Assembly (NCBI RefSeq): GCF_016889765.1
Contig: NZ_CP069533.1
Coordinates: forward strand, 2,480,001-2,544,000
Reading direction: 5' to 3'
From: Corynebacterium minutissimum
GTDB lineage: Bacteria > Actinomycetota > Actinomycetes > Mycobacteriales > Mycobacteriaceae
Length of the DNA: 64,000 nucleotides
Position numbers and translations under genes: made by a program. The notes below the pieces were generated by a model, which worked only from the letters and a program-made list of their open reading frames with translations, was not told the DNA's origin and did not search any database. This document shows, piece by piece, positions 20,847 to 30,284 of the stretch. Numbering within the stretch: position 1 is the first letter of the stretch; each line of letters starts with the position of its first letter.

Positions 20847-20858
20847 GTGTTGTAACAC
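20847..20858. promoter_or_regulatory. Operator-like palindrome GTGTT-GT-AACAC
   Basis: Perfect 5-bp arms with a 2-nt spacer in the divergent region between the HNH gene and the lipoprotein gene. It could control either. No regulator is identified. Confidence 0.35.
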
Positions 20859-20891
20859 ACATCTCAGTGTTTCTCTGACAGAAGGAATCTC

Positions 20892-22496
20892 ATGCGCACA
20901 TCTCGCACTCTCCGAACCGCTACCGCACTGTTGGGCGCAGTGGCACTCACTGTGCCACTGGCCGCGTGCGGCGGAAGCTCTACCGAGGCGGCTGCCGGTG
21001 GCGATGCCATCGTCCGCGTCCCCGGTACCGAGCCCCAGCAGGGGCTTATCCCCGCTATGACGAATGAGAACGGCGGCGGGCGCGTCGTCGATATGCTTTA
21101 CTCCGGCCTCATCTATTACGACGCTGACGGTGAGGTCCACAATGAGATGGCGGAGTCCATCGACAAAGAAGGGGAGAAGACCTACAAGGTCACCCTTAAG
21201 CCGGACATCACCTTCTCTGACGGCACGCCGGTTACGGCCGCGACATTCGTCGATACGTGGAATTATGCGGTGGCGAACGAGCAGCTTAACGAGAGCTTCT
21301 TCTCCTCCATCAAAGGCTACGGCGAAGGTGTGAAGGAGATGGAGGGCCTCAAGGTCCTCGATGACCGCACCTTCACCATCGAACTGACCCAGCCGGAGAG
21401 TGACTTCCCGTCGCGCCTAGGCTATAACGCCTACTTCCCGCTGCCGCCGGAAGCCCTCGACGATCCGCAGGGCTTTGGTGAGAACCCGGTTTCCAATGGC
21501 CCGTACCGGTTCAAGGAATGGAACCACAACCAGAACATTGTTCTGGAGCCGAACCCAGAGTACGGCGGGGATCGCACGCCGAAGAACGATGGCCTCGAGT
21601 TCGTCTTCTACGCCGACAGCGGTGCCTCCTACATGGACCTGCTCTCCAATAATCTCGATGTGCTGGAGGCAATCCCGTCCTCGGCATTCGGCAACTACGA
21701 GCAGGACTTGGGCGAGCGCCAGGAAACGAAGCCGGCTGCTACCTACCTAGAGATGTCCATTCACGTGGACACCCCGCACTTTAGTGGGGAAGAGGGCGCT
21801 CTACGTCGACGCGCGGTGTCGATGGCTATCAACCGCGAGGAGATCGCGAAGACCATATTCCACGGCACTCGTACGCCGGCCCGCGAGTTCACGTCGCCAG
21901 TGCTCACCGGCTATAGCGACAGCCTGCCGGGCTCAGAGAACCTAGACTTCAACCCCGAGGAAGCCAAGAAGCTGTGGGCCGAGGCCGACAAGAAGTACGG
22001 CACCTTTGAAGACACCTTCCCCATCAACTACAACACCGATGGCGATAACAAGGACTGGGCCGATGCCGTGGCCAATAGCATCAGCAACACTTTGGGTATC
22101 CGAGCCGTGGGTAACCCTTATCCGGACTTCAAGTCCTTCCGTGAGGCCTACCGCGCTGAGCGCATGGACGGCGCTTACCGTACCGCATGGTTCGCGGATT
22201 ACCCGTCGATGGGTAACTTCCTGGGCCCGAACTTCACCACGGGTGTGGCCTCCAATGACTCGAAATACTCCAACCCGGAGTTCGATGAGCTCATCGTCAA
22301 AGCCAATGGCGCTAATTCCCCGGAGGAAGCCGCCAAGCTGTATAACCAGGCCCAGGAGCTGCTCCTGCGAGACCTTCCTGCCATTCCGCTCTTCTACCCG
22401 AACGTCGTCGGCGGCTGGTCAGAGAATGTGAGCAACGTGACCTTCAACTGGAAGTCCCTGCCGGTCTACTACGAGATTGAGAAAACCGTTCAGTAA
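20892..22496 (+). CDS. Peptide ABC transporter substrate-binding lipoprotein
   Basis: Family 5 solute-binding protein (OppA/DppA type), 534 residues. The signal peptide ends in the lipobox LAAC, with the lipidated Cys at residue 26. Family features follow: VVDMLYSGLIYYD, the NGPYRFKEWNHNQNIVLEPNPEY block and a C-terminal PLFYPNV. It would bind peptides outside the membrane and deliver them to a permease. No permease or ATPase gene lies next to it, so it acts with components encoded elsewhere. AGAAGGAA lies upstream of the ATG. Confidence 0.9.
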   Translation: MRTSRTLRTATALLGAVALTVPLAACGGSSTEAAAGGDAIVRVPGTEPQQGLIPAMTNENGGGRVVDMLYSGLIYYDADGEVHNEMAESIDKEGEKTYKVTLKPDITFSDGTPVTAATFVDTWNYAVANEQLNESFFSSIKGYGEGVKEMEGLKVLDDRTFTIELTQPESDFPSRLGYNAYFPLPPEALDDPQGFGENPVSNGPYRFKEWNHNQNIVLEPNPEYGGDRTPKNDGLEFVFYADSGASYMDLLSNNLDVLEAIPSSAFGNYEQDLGERQETKPAATYLEMSIHVDTPHFSGEEGALRRRAVSMAINREEIAKTIFHGTRTPAREFTSPVLTGYSDSLPGSENLDFNPEEAKKLWAEADKKYGTFEDTFPINYNTDGDNKDWADAVANSISNTLGIRAVGNPYPDFKSFREAYRAERMDGAYRTAWFADYPSMGNFLGPNFTTGVASNDSKYSNPEFDELIVKANGANSPEEAAKLYNQAQELLLRDLPAIPLFYPNVVGGWSENVSNVTFNWKSLPVYYEIEKTVQ

Positions 22497-22504
22497 ACTT
22501 CGAC

Positions 22505-22518
22505 TACAGTACGGGGGT
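22505..22518 (+). promoter_or_regulatory. Leaderless -10 promoter of the ArsC-like gene
   Basis: TACAGT (22505-22510) with 8 nt to ATG 22519. The GGGGG between them could instead be a ribosome binding site. Confidence 0.4.
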
Positions 22519-22911
22519 ATGACCTCCGTACTTTTTCTCTGCAACACCAACCGTGGCAAGTCTCAGATGGCTGCCGCTCTAGCCAAAAAGCACGCGCCCG
22601 ATTGGGAGATTCACTCTGCAGGAGTAAAGACCACTGAACAGCACCGCGAGCAGGGCGTGAATGCCGAGGCACAGGCCTCACTGGCCAAGATTGGTGCCGA
22701 TATGTCGGGAACGCCGACGCTTATCGACGAATCCCTAGCCTCCTCCGTCGACCACGTCATCGTCGTCGGCGATGCGCACTACGCCGGCAACTGCGAGCGC
22801 TGGGAGATTGAAGATCCGTCCCTGCGCGGCATGGAGGGCGAGGAGCGCATGGATGCGCTTCGCGATGACATTGATGCTCGCGTAAGAGCTTTCCTTGATG
22901 CTCACGCGTAG
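22519..22911 (+). CDS. ArsC-like low-molecular-weight phosphatase-fold protein
   Basis: 130 residues with the phosphate-binding loop LFLCNTNRGKSQM near the N-terminus. In typical LMW phosphatases and arsenate reductases the loop is C-x5-R-S; here Lys replaces the Arg (C-x5-K-S). As I recall, the arsenate-mycothiol transferases ArsC1/ArsC2 of C. glutamicum have the same Lys, so an arsenate-mycothiol transferase is the best guess. No arsenite pump or ars-operon regulator is nearby. The C-terminal half (SSVDHVIVVGD, ERWEIEDPS) is complete. A long inverted repeat follows. Confidence 0.72.
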   Translation: MTSVLFLCNTNRGKSQMAAALAKKHAPDWEIHSAGVKTTEQHREQGVNAEAQASLAKIGADMSGTPTLIDESLASSVDHVIVVGDAHYAGNCERWEIEDPSLRGMEGEERMDALRDDIDARVRAFLDAHA

Positions 22912-22923
22912 GACTGAAACTGA

Positions 22924-22994
22924 AACTGCCTGATCTGCCAAAAGTAGGGGCTGGAATTCGATCCCAGCGGTGATCTTTGGCAGATCGGGCAGTT
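22924..22994. terminator. Long inverted repeat between convergent genes
   Basis: AACTGCCTGATCTGCCAAA (22924-22942) pairs with 22976-22994 over 19 bp, with one T-G pair. The 33-nt loop holds a smaller GCTGG/CCAGC hairpin. It sits between the convergent ArsC-like gene and glgB and probably acts as a two-way terminator, although the T-tracts are weak. Confidence 0.6.
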
Positions 22995-23065
22995 GTGTCT
23001 CTCAGGCCTTGCTTGCGATGAGCGTGAGCACGCGCCGAGCCAGGCTCGGCGCTAGGCCACTCAGC

Positions 23066-25195
23066 TTAGCCGCGGAAGGCATACCACTGCACCGAATTAG
23101 CCGGTAGGTGCAGGTGGAGGTGGTTGCCTTCCGAGTGGACATGGTGGGCAAGGTCGTTGCCAGCACCTTGGTAGACGGCGTCGTCTGTGTTGATGACTAG
23201 CTCCCACTCGCCATCGCGCGGCACCCAGAGGTCATAGTTCGGCACCGAGCTGCCGGAGAAGTTACACACCGCGAGAAGGACGGAGCCGTCCTTGCCGTAG
23301 CGGACATAGCCCAACATGTTGTTGTTGGAGTCATCCGCCTTGACCCACTGGAACCCGTCCTGAGTGAAATCCTGCGTCCACAGGGCCGGGTGCTGCTTGT
23401 ACACGATGTTGAGATCTCGCACGAGGCGCTTGATGCCGTGGTGCCATTCGTTGCCCCAGCCTTCTAGGTTGGACCAGTCCACGGAGTTGCCCTCAGACCA
23501 CTCGGTGGTCTGACCGAACTCCTGGCCCATAAACATCAACTGCTTGCCGGGATGGGAGAACATGTAGCCATAGAGGGCACGCAGGCCGGCCGCCTTGTTC
23601 CAATCATCGCCCGGCATGCGCTCCCACAGGGAGCCCTTGCCGTGGACGACCTCATCGTGGCTAAACGGCAGCACGTAGCGCTCGGAGTAGGCATAGACCA
23701 TAGAGAATGTCAGCTCGCCGTGGTGGTAGCGGCGGTGGATGGGCTCGTGCTTGAAGTACTCCAGGGTGTCGTTCATCCAGCCCATGTTCCACTTCAGGTT
23801 AAAGCCGAGGCCGCCTTCGTGAGTCGGCGCGGTAACACCTGGCCAGGAGGTGGATTCCTCCGCAATGGTGAGCACGCCCGGGTGGGTTCGGTGGAGGGTG
23901 GCATTAGTTTCCTGGAGGAATTGGACTGCCTCAAGGTTTTCGCGGCCGCCGTAGATGTTGGGCAGCCATTCGTCGCGGGAGTAGTCCAAATAGAGCATGG
24001 AAGCTACCGCGTCGACACGCAGGCCGTCGATGTGGAATTCCTCCGCCCAGTAAAGCGCATTGGCCACGAGGAAGTTGCGGACCTCGTTGCGGCCGAAGTC
24101 GAAGACGTAGGTGCCCCAGTCTGCCTGCTCGCCGCGGCGTGGGTCGGGGTGCTCGTACAGCGCCTGGCCGTCGAAGCGGCCGAGTGCCCATTCATCCTTG
24201 GGGAAGTGGGCGGGGACCCAGTCGATGATGACGCCGATGCCGGCCGTGTGCAGGTCATTGATGAGCGCACGGAGTTCATCCGGGGAGCCCCAGCGGGCAG
24301 ACGGAGCGAAGTAGCCCGACACCTGGTATCCCCAGGAACCGCCGAAGGGGTGCTCGGCCACGGGCAGCATTTCCACGTGGGTAAAGCCGTGCTCGAGAAG
24401 ATAGGGGATGAGTTCCTCGCGGAGGCTGTTGTAGTTGGCGCCGATCTTCCAGGAGCCGACGTGCAGCTCGTAGATGCTCATCGGCACATCGAGGTCATCG
24501 TTGCGCTGCGACATCCAGTCGTCATCGCTCCACTCGAAGGTGGAGCGAGCCACTACGGAGGCGGTCTCCGGCGGGGCAATGGTGCGCTTGGCCAGGGGAT
24601 CGGCCTTATCGATGCGCGGCGAATTCTTGCCATGTACGGCGAACTTATAGCGCTCGCCTTCACCGACGCCCGGGATAAAGACCTCCCAGATACCGGTGGA
24701 GCCCAGGCTACGCATGGGGAATTGGGTAGGGTTCCAGCCGCAGAAGTCACCGACAACGGCAACACCTTCCGCATTCGGGGCCCACACGGCAAAAGCAGTA
24801 CCGGTGACCGTACCCATGTCGGTGGTGTAGGTCTTCAGATTGGCGCCGAGCACGTCCCACAGGCGCTCATGGCGGCCCTCACCAATGAGGTGCTGGTCCA
24901 AGGTCCCCAAGGTGGGCAGGAAGTGGTAGCCATCGGCCACCTCAACAGCGGGCTGGCCTGGGTAGGTAATGCGCAGGCGGTAGTCGGATTCAACCGCCAG
25001 CGGCGCCTCCCAGATGTCATCGCCGACCGGGGTCATGGCGATGGTCTCCGTCGCGGTGACGAGCTCGACGGCTTCGGCACCGGGGCGGCGGGTGCGGACG
25101 GTTCCTTGATGCCACCCATAAAAATCATGGGGAGCATGGTGGCGGCAGGAATTGAGACGTTCACGATCGGTGGCCGGGATGTTCATAATGACCAA
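23066..25195 (-). CDS. glgB: 1,4-alpha-glucan branching enzyme GlgB
   Basis: GH13 enzyme that makes alpha-1,6 branches in glycogen. About 709 residues: two N-terminal carbohydrate-binding modules ([13 protein letters not shown]; then [19 protein letters not shown]), the TIM barrel and a C-terminal beta domain. Catalytic regions: the nucleophile Asp in [15 protein letters not shown], the acid/base Glu in [10 protein letters not shown], and [15 protein letters not shown] 25195 has AGG just upstream; ATG 25186 is an alternative start. It lies 39 bp after glgE and is probably cotranscribed with it. Confidence 0.96.
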   Translation of the reverse strand: MVIMNIPATDRERLNSCRHHAPHDFYGWHQGTVRTRRPGAEAVELVTATETIAMTPVGDDIWEAPLAVESDYRLRITYPGQPAVEVADGYHFLPTLGTLDQHLIGEGRHERLWDVLGANLKTYTTDMGTVTGTAFAVWAPNAEGVAVVGDFCGWNPTQFPMRSLGSTGIWEVFIPGVGEGERYKFAVHGKNSPRIDKADPLAKRTIAPPETASVVARSTFEWSDDDWMSQRNDDLDVPMSIYELHVGSWKIGANYNSLREELIPYLLEHGFTHVEMLPVAEHPFGGSWGYQVSGYFAPSARWGSPDELRALINDLHTAGIGVIIDWVPAHFPKDEWALGRFDGQALYEHPDPRRGEQADWGTYVFDFGRNEVRNFLVANALYWAEEFHIDGLRVDAVASMLYLDYSRDEWLPNIYGGRENLEAVQFLQETNATLHRTHPGVLTIAEESTSWPGVTAPTHEGGLGFNLKWNMGWMNDTLEYFKHEPIHRRYHHGELTFSMVYAYSERYVLPFSHDEVVHGKGSLWERMPGDDWNKAAGLRALYGYMFSHPGKQLMFMGQEFGQTTEWSEGNSVDWSNLEGWGNEWHHGIKRLVRDLNIVYKQHPALWTQDFTQDGFQWVKADDSNNNMLGYVRYGKDGSVLLAVCNFSGSSVPNYDLWVPRDGEWELVINTDDAVYQGAGNDLAHHVHSEGNHLHLHLPANSVQWYAFRG

Positions 25196-25234
25196 ATTAC
25201 CTAACTCTCGTCACCCGCGCGGGCCAAAAGATAA

Positions 25235-27241
25235 CTAGGCGCGGTAGTCCTCCACGCGGCGCCAGGCCAGCTGCTCCTGCAGGTCATGGTCGGCAGGGGG
25301 AAGGATGAAGACATGGGCGACGTCGCGAAGCGGCTCGAGGCGCACAAAGTTGCGGTCGGACCACTCGTAGGCCGAGCCACTAATAGCATCCTGGACGGTG
25401 AAGTGATCCCCCGGGTGGCGGCCCACGGCCGGCAGATCCAGGTAGACCGTCGCCTCCTGCGCATTGCGCGGATCGAGATTCACCACGACCAAGACCACGT
25501 TGCCGGTCGCGGCATCCGCCTTGGAGTAGGCGATGATGGCCTCGTTATCCGTGTTGTGGAAGCGCAGCGTACGCAGCTGCTGCAGGGCAGGATTCTCTCG
25601 GCGGATGAGGTTGAGCAGGCGGATATAGGATTCCAGGGAGTCGCCGGATTTCACGGCTGCCTGGAAATCGCGCGGGCGCAGCTCGTACTTCTCCGAATCG
25701 AGGTACTCCTCACTGCCAGGCTTCACGGCTTGGTGCTCGTAGAGCTCGAAGCCGGAGTAGACACCCCATAGCGGGGAGAGCGTAGCCGCCAGGGTGGCGC
25801 GGATGGCGAACATGGCACGCCCGCCGGTCTGGAGGGACTCGTGGAGGATATCCGGGGTGTTGACAAAGAGGTTGGGGCGGCAAATATCGGCCTGTTCCAC
25901 GTGCATCTGTGCCAACTTCGTCAGATCATATTTGGAGGTCTGCCACGTGAAGTAGGTGTAGGACTGCGTAAAGCCGGCCTTAGCCAGACCGAAGAGGCGC
26001 GGGGCGCGGGTAAAGGCCTCAGACAGGAAGATGACCTCTGGGTGGGTCACATGCACCTTGGAAATAAGCCAGTTCCAGAAGTTGGTGGGCTTGGTATGTG
26101 GGTTGTCCACGCGGAAGGTGGTGACACCGGCTTCGACCCAAATCATGACGATGCGATAAATCTCCGCGTAGATGGCGTCCGGGTCGTTATCGAAGTTCAG
26201 CGGGTAGATGTCCTGGTACTTCTTGGGTGGGTTTTCGGCGTAGGCAATGGTGCCGTCGGCAAGCACGGTGAAAAATTCCGGATTGCTCTCGGCCCACGGA
26301 TGATCTGGGGAGGCCTGGAGTGCCAGGTCGAGGGCGACTTCGAGGCCCAAGTCCTCGGCCTTCTTCACCAAGGCTTTGAAATCCTCCATCGTGCCCAGCT
26401 CCGGGTGGGTCGTGGAGTGATCCTGGATGGCCCACGGCGAGCCAACATCACCGGGCTCAGCCACAACGGAGTTGTTCTTGCCCTTGCGGTGCACCTTGCC
26501 AATGGGGTGAATCGGCGGAAAGTACACGGTGTCAAAGCCCATGGCCGCCACGCGTTCTAGTGCCTGCGCGGTGGTCTCAAAAGTACCGTGCACCGGGTTA
26601 CCCTCGGCGTCCCACCCACCCGTGGAGCGCGGGAAGAGTTCATACCAAGAGTTAAACAGCGCATCGCGGCGATCCACCAAGACTTCGTGGATGTCACCTT
26701 CCACGAGGAGGTGGCGCAGTGGGTGGTGGTGCAGAATCTCAGCGACCTCATCAGAAAGCGCGGTACGCACGCGCTTATCGACGTCCCCCTGCTCGTCCCG
26801 CAGCGCCTTCGATGCCTTAAACAGCAGCTCAGCTTTCTCGCTCGGGCTTTGAAGTGCGGCTTCTTCGAAGAGCTCCGCGCCGTGAAGAAGATCGTTGTTG
26901 AGTTCGCGTGCCGATTGGCCGGCTTCCATCTTCTTGGTGACGGCATTGCGCCACGTGGCCATGGGATCAGACCAGGCATCGACGCGGAAGAACCAGCGGC
27001 CCGGGGTAGCAGGGGTAAAGACACCATGGACGCGATCCTGGTTGTCCGGATCCACCGTCATCGTGACGGAGGAGGTGGAGGGGGATTCGGTGTTCCATAC
27101 CGACAGGGTTGCGGCAACGGCGTCATGGCCCTCGCGCCATACCAATGCGGTGACGGGGATAACCTCGCCGACTACGGCTTTCGAGGCTACGTTTCCAGAA
27201 AGAGAAGGGCGGACATCGTCGATACCAAGGCGTTGAGTCAT
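25235..27241 (-). CDS. glgE: Alpha-1,4-glucan:maltose-1-phosphate maltosyltransferase GlgE
   Basis: Extends alpha-1,4-glucan with maltose-1-phosphate, the actinobacterial route from trehalose to glycogen. 668 residues. Key regions are like M. tuberculosis GlgE: IDDVRPSLSG at the start, VVGEVIPVTALVWREGHDAV, PPIHPIGKVHRKGKNNS, the nucleophile Asp in FRVDNPHTKP and the acid Glu in FLSEAFTR. The frame opens at 27274, but ATG 27241 has a -10-like TATTCT 6 nt before it, which fits a leaderless start. glgB follows. Confidence 0.96.
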   Translation of the reverse strand: MTQRLGIDDVRPSLSGNVASKAVVGEVIPVTALVWREGHDAVAATLSVWNTESPSTSSVTMTVDPDNQDRVHGVFTPATPGRWFFRVDAWSDPMATWRNAVTKKMEAGQSARELNNDLLHGAELFEEAALQSPSEKAELLFKASKALRDEQGDVDKRVRTALSDEVAEILHHHPLRHLLVEGDIHEVLVDRRDALFNSWYELFPRSTGGWDAEGNPVHGTFETTAQALERVAAMGFDTVYFPPIHPIGKVHRKGKNNSVVAEPGDVGSPWAIQDHSTTHPELGTMEDFKALVKKAEDLGLEVALDLALQASPDHPWAESNPEFFTVLADGTIAYAENPPKKYQDIYPLNFDNDPDAIYAEIYRIVMIWVEAGVTTFRVDNPHTKPTNFWNWLISKVHVTHPEVIFLSEAFTRAPRLFGLAKAGFTQSYTYFTWQTSKYDLTKLAQMHVEQADICRPNLFVNTPDILHESLQTGGRAMFAIRATLAATLSPLWGVYSGFELYEHQAVKPGSEEYLDSEKYELRPRDFQAAVKSGDSLESYIRLLNLIRRENPALQQLRTLRFHNTDNEAIIAYSKADAATGNVVLVVVNLDPRNAQEATVYLDLPAVGRHPGDHFTVQDAISGSAYEWSDRNFVRLEPLRDVAHVFILPPADHDLQEQLAWRRVEDYRA

Positions 27242-27253
27242 GCCCATAGAATA
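27242..27253 (-). promoter_or_regulatory. Leaderless -10 promoter of glgE
   Basis: TATTCT (27248-27253, minus strand) with 6 nt to ATG 27241 and no ribosome binding site. An ATG at 27247 also exists in frame. Confidence 0.45.
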
Positions 27254-27332
27254 ATGCAGCTGTGCCAGTTTCACCGGGGAAGACTGTGTCAGTTACACCG
27301 GGGACGGAAAATATCGGCCACAATGGGGGACT

Positions 27333-28172
27333 GTGAACACTCCTGAGCAAACTGGCGATATGAACCTAGAGAACCAGCCCACCGATGAGGACTGGCTCAT
27401 CGACTTCCGCGGCGTCGAGCTGCGCCGCGGCGGCAATACCCTCGTTGGCCCCGTTGACTGGCAGGTCGAGCTCGATGAGCGGTGGGTCATCATCGGACCC
27501 AATGGTGCGGGCAAGACCTCGCTCGTGCGCATGGCCGCTGCCGAGGAATTCCCGTCTGCCGGCGTGGCCTACCTCATGGGCGAGCGAATCGGCAAGACCG
27601 ATATGCGCGATCTCCGCGCGGCCATCGGCATTTCCTCATCCGCCGTGCAGCACCGCATTCCCGATGGCGAACGCGTCGATGACCTCGTGGTGTCCGCCGG
27701 CTATGCCGTCCTGGGCCGCTGGCGCGAGGACTACCAGGATATGGACTTCTCCCGTGCCGATGACATCTTGGCTCAGGTCGGTGCTTCCCACCTGGCCAAG
27801 CGCACGTGGGGCACGCTGTCTGAAGGTGAGAAAAAGCGCGTCATCTTAGCCCGCGCGCTCATGTCCAACCCGGAACTGCTCATCCTGGATGAACCTTCCG
27901 CCGGCATGGACCTCGGTGGCCGCGAGGACCTCGTGGGTTACCTGGGTGACTTGGCCCTAGACCCGGATGCCCCTGCCATCGTCATGATTACTCACCACGT
28001 CGAGGAAATCCCTTACGGGTTTACGCATGCGATGATCCTGGATGAGGGTAGAGTCGTGGCCAAAGGACTCATCAATACGGTGCTCACATCGGAGAACCTC
28101 TCCACGGCCTTCCACCAGCCTATCCAGGTGGACCGAATTGGGGAGAGGTACTTCGCCCGCCGTATTCGATAG
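27333..28172 (+). CDS. Stand-alone ABC ATPase
   Basis: 279-residue ABC nucleotide-binding protein with Walker A GPNGAGKTSL (about 55-64), signature LSEGEKKRV, Walker B LLILDEPSAGMDLG and the H-loop MITHHVEE. All ATPase motifs are intact. No permease or binding-protein gene adjoins, so it is either soluble or pairs with a distant permease. The layout is like single-domain ModF/molybdate-type ATPases, but the substrate cannot be told. GTG start, divergent from glgE across about 90 bp. Confidence 0.8.
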   Translation: MNTPEQTGDMNLENQPTDEDWLIDFRGVELRRGGNTLVGPVDWQVELDERWVIIGPNGAGKTSLVRMAAAEEFPSAGVAYLMGERIGKTDMRDLRAAIGISSSAVQHRIPDGERVDDLVVSAGYAVLGRWREDYQDMDFSRADDILAQVGASHLAKRTWGTLSEGEKKRVILARALMSNPELLILDEPSAGMDLGGREDLVGYLGDLALDPDAPAIVMITHHVEEIPYGFTHAMILDEGRVVAKGLINTVLTSENLSTAFHQPIQVDRIGERYFARRIR

Positions 28173-28197
28173 CCCACCAAGCCCTTGACAGCAGCCC

Positions 28198-28221
28198 TTG
28201 ATAGCGCGTGCGCGATATCAA
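28198..28221. promoter_or_regulatory. Inverted repeat upstream of the Nudix gene
   Basis: TTGATAGCGCG-TG-CGCGATATCAA: 11-bp arms with one mismatch, ending 16 bp before the Nudix ATG. Operator-like. Just upstream is a short duplicated stretch (GCCCTTGACAGC / GCCCTTGATAGC). Confidence 0.35.
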
Positions 28222-28237
28222 TAACACGGAAAGTTGC

Positions 28238-29065
28238 ATGAGCCAGCCCGATCACGACGCCCTGGATGCCATCGATAGTGGGGACACCACCGGCTTCAAC
28301 GGCGCGCGCTTGGCCGCAACCGTCCTCCTGCTGCGCGATAGCCCCGACGGCATCCAGGTGTGGATCCAAGAACGCGTCCACACCATGCGCAATTACCCCG
28401 GGCACGTGGTCTTTCCCGGCGGTGGAGTAGACCCCCGCGATTTCCCGCCCCGCTCCTGGGATTCCGGCGAGTTGTGGGCGGGACGCTCGGTAGTCTCTAT
28501 GGCGCGGCGCATGGGCGTGACGAAGTACAAAGCCCATGCCCTTGTCTTCGCCGCCGCACGCGAGCTCTTCGAAGAATCCGGAACACTGCTGGCCATCCGG
28601 GACGACGGCATCGTCTCCGACGCCTCCCGCTATCACCGCGAACGCGAGCTGCTGGAGACTCACGCCATCTCGTTTACAGAGTTCCTCTCCCACAACGGAA
28701 TGCGCGTCGATGCCGACATGCTCCTGCCGTGGTCGCGCTGGGCCGGGGAAGTCAAAAACCAGTGGTTCGACACCTTCTTCTTCATTGGCGTGTTGCCAGA
28801 AGGCCAAGAACCCGATGGCGATACTGGTGAGGCCGACGATGCCGGATGGTTCGACCCACAGCTCGTCCTCGACGGCTGGCGCGCCGGGCTCGTTCGCCTC
28901 GCCATCCCCACCTGGGCGCAGCTCAAGCGCCTAGCTTCCTACCGCAGCGTGCAGGAGGTCATGGATGACGCCTCTTTCTCCGACCTGCGCCCCATCATCG
29001 GTGACCCCGAAGACGATGAGCGCTACCGCGAATTCTTCACCACCTTTCCCGTCAACCGTATCTAG
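28238..29065 (+). CDS. Nudix hydrolase
   Basis: 275-residue protein with a Nudix fold. The Nudix box is split by an insertion: FPGGGVD comes about 40 residues before AARELFEESGTLL, which holds the metal-binding REx2EE core. This layout resembles NUDT7/CoA-diphosphatase-like or other long Nudix proteins, so the substrate is uncertain. ATG 28238 with CGGAAAG upstream is preferred over GTG 28208. It is followed 33 bp later by the THUMP-like methyltransferase gene. Confidence 0.82.
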   Translation: MSQPDHDALDAIDSGDTTGFNGARLAATVLLLRDSPDGIQVWIQERVHTMRNYPGHVVFPGGGVDPRDFPPRSWDSGELWAGRSVVSMARRMGVTKYKAHALVFAAARELFEESGTLLAIRDDGIVSDASRYHRERELLETHAISFTEFLSHNGMRVDADMLLPWSRWAGEVKNQWFDTFFFIGVLPEGQEPDGDTGEADDAGWFDPQLVLDGWRAGLVRLAIPTWAQLKRLASYRSVQEVMDDASFSDLRPIIGDPEDDERYREFFTTFPVNRI

Positions 29066-29098
29066 ACCGGCTTTGAGAACAATCCTTAAGAACGCACC

Positions 29099-30250
29099 AT
29101 GAGCTACACCCTGGACGAAGTTTCCTTCCTTAGTGAGAACGCATCCGTCATCGACGCCGCCGCAACAAACCTGGAGGGGACGAAGAAGGGGCATCTGAGG
29201 GACGTCGCCAAGCTCCAGGCCCAGTTTGGGGACTATGGGCGCGCCGTGGCCGAACTGCTGAAAGCCCGGCGTTCCGGCAAGCTGCCACAGGATTGGCTCA
29301 TGGACCACGATTCCGCACAACAGGCCACGGCGCCGGCAGTCGCTGAGTACCGCGCGCAGTTCCTTAAAGCACGCGGCGTCGACCTCGTCCACGACCTCAC
29401 CTGCTCCATCGGCACAGAGGGGCAGGCCTATGCGCCCGGCACATATGTGGGCAGCGACCTCGACGCCTCACGCGTGGCCATGGCGCAACACAACATTGAG
29501 CACCCAGTCTTTCGCGCCGATGCGCTCACCACCACAACCACCGCCCGGGTCTGCATCGCCGACCCCGCCCGCCGCCAAGGTGGAAAACGCATCACCCGCC
29601 TCGATGAGCTGCTGCCACCACCGCAGGACCTGCTCGATAGCCACGGTGAACTCGCTATCAAATGCGCGCCCGGCATCGACCACTCCGAATGGGAAGGTCT
29701 AGCCTGCGTGGCCAGCCTCGACGGCGGGGTCAAAGAGACCTGCCTATATACGCGGGGACTTGGAACAGGGAAGAGAGCGGTCATCCTCAACGCAACGCCC
29801 GAAGGACTGCACACAGACATCATCGAGGATGACCTCGACGAAGACGAGCTACCCGAGGCCGGGCCCATCGGGCGCTTCCTCATCGACCCCGACGGCGCCA
29901 TCGTGCGCGCCGGGCTGGTGCGATACTACGCCGCGCGGGAAGGGCTGCACCAGCTGGACCCGCGCATTGCCTACCTGACCGGTGAGCGCCTGCCGGAGGG
30001 CACCTCGGGATTTGAATTCATCGAGATGGTGCCCATGAGGAAGCTCAAGGCGGCCATGGCCGCACACGATGTGGGCTCCCTGGAGATCTTGGTACGCGGG
30101 CAAGATGTGGACCCGGACCAGCTGCGCAAGAAGCTCAAGCTCAAGGGCTCGACGGCCAAGACGCTCGTGGTCACCCGCATTGGGGCCAAGGGAGTCGCGG
30201 TGCTGTGCGGACCGCGAGTAGTATCGACCGAAGGTAATTACGCACCCTAA
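29099..30250 (+). CDS. THUMP-like domain SAM-dependent methyltransferase
   Basis: 383 residues. The SAM-binding region has VHDLTCSIGTEG (about 95-106), the SDLD acidic loop and the motif IADPARRQGGKR, typical of a group of actinobacterial and bacteroidete methyltransferases with a THUMP-like C-terminal domain (about 300-383). The substrate is unknown and probably RNA. ATG 29099 follows CTTAAGAACGCACC, a weak ribosome binding site. It probably shares a transcript with the Nudix gene. etfB starts 34 bp after it. Confidence 0.8.
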   Translation: MSYTLDEVSFLSENASVIDAAATNLEGTKKGHLRDVAKLQAQFGDYGRAVAELLKARRSGKLPQDWLMDHDSAQQATAPAVAEYRAQFLKARGVDLVHDLTCSIGTEGQAYAPGTYVGSDLDASRVAMAQHNIEHPVFRADALTTTTTARVCIADPARRQGGKRITRLDELLPPPQDLLDSHGELAIKCAPGIDHSEWEGLACVASLDGGVKETCLYTRGLGTGKRAVILNATPEGLHTDIIEDDLDEDELPEAGPIGRFLIDPDGAIVRAGLVRYYAAREGLHQLDPRIAYLTGERLPEGTSGFEFIEMVPMRKLKAAMAAHDVGSLEILVRGQDVDPDQLRKKLKLKGSTAKTLVVTRIGAKGVAVLCGPRVVSTEGNYAP

Positions 30251-30284
30251 TAGTTTCAAAATTTACGGAAGGGGAAGTGCCCAC

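Noticed and set aside
20745..21140. N-terminal extension of the HNH protein gene
   Set aside because: It is antisense to the lipoprotein gene's signal peptide and has no homology; ATG 20744 gives a family-like start.
23552..25204. 550-codon plus-strand open frame over glgB
   Set aside because: Antisense to a clear branching enzyme; no recognisable domain, and high GC makes such frames common.
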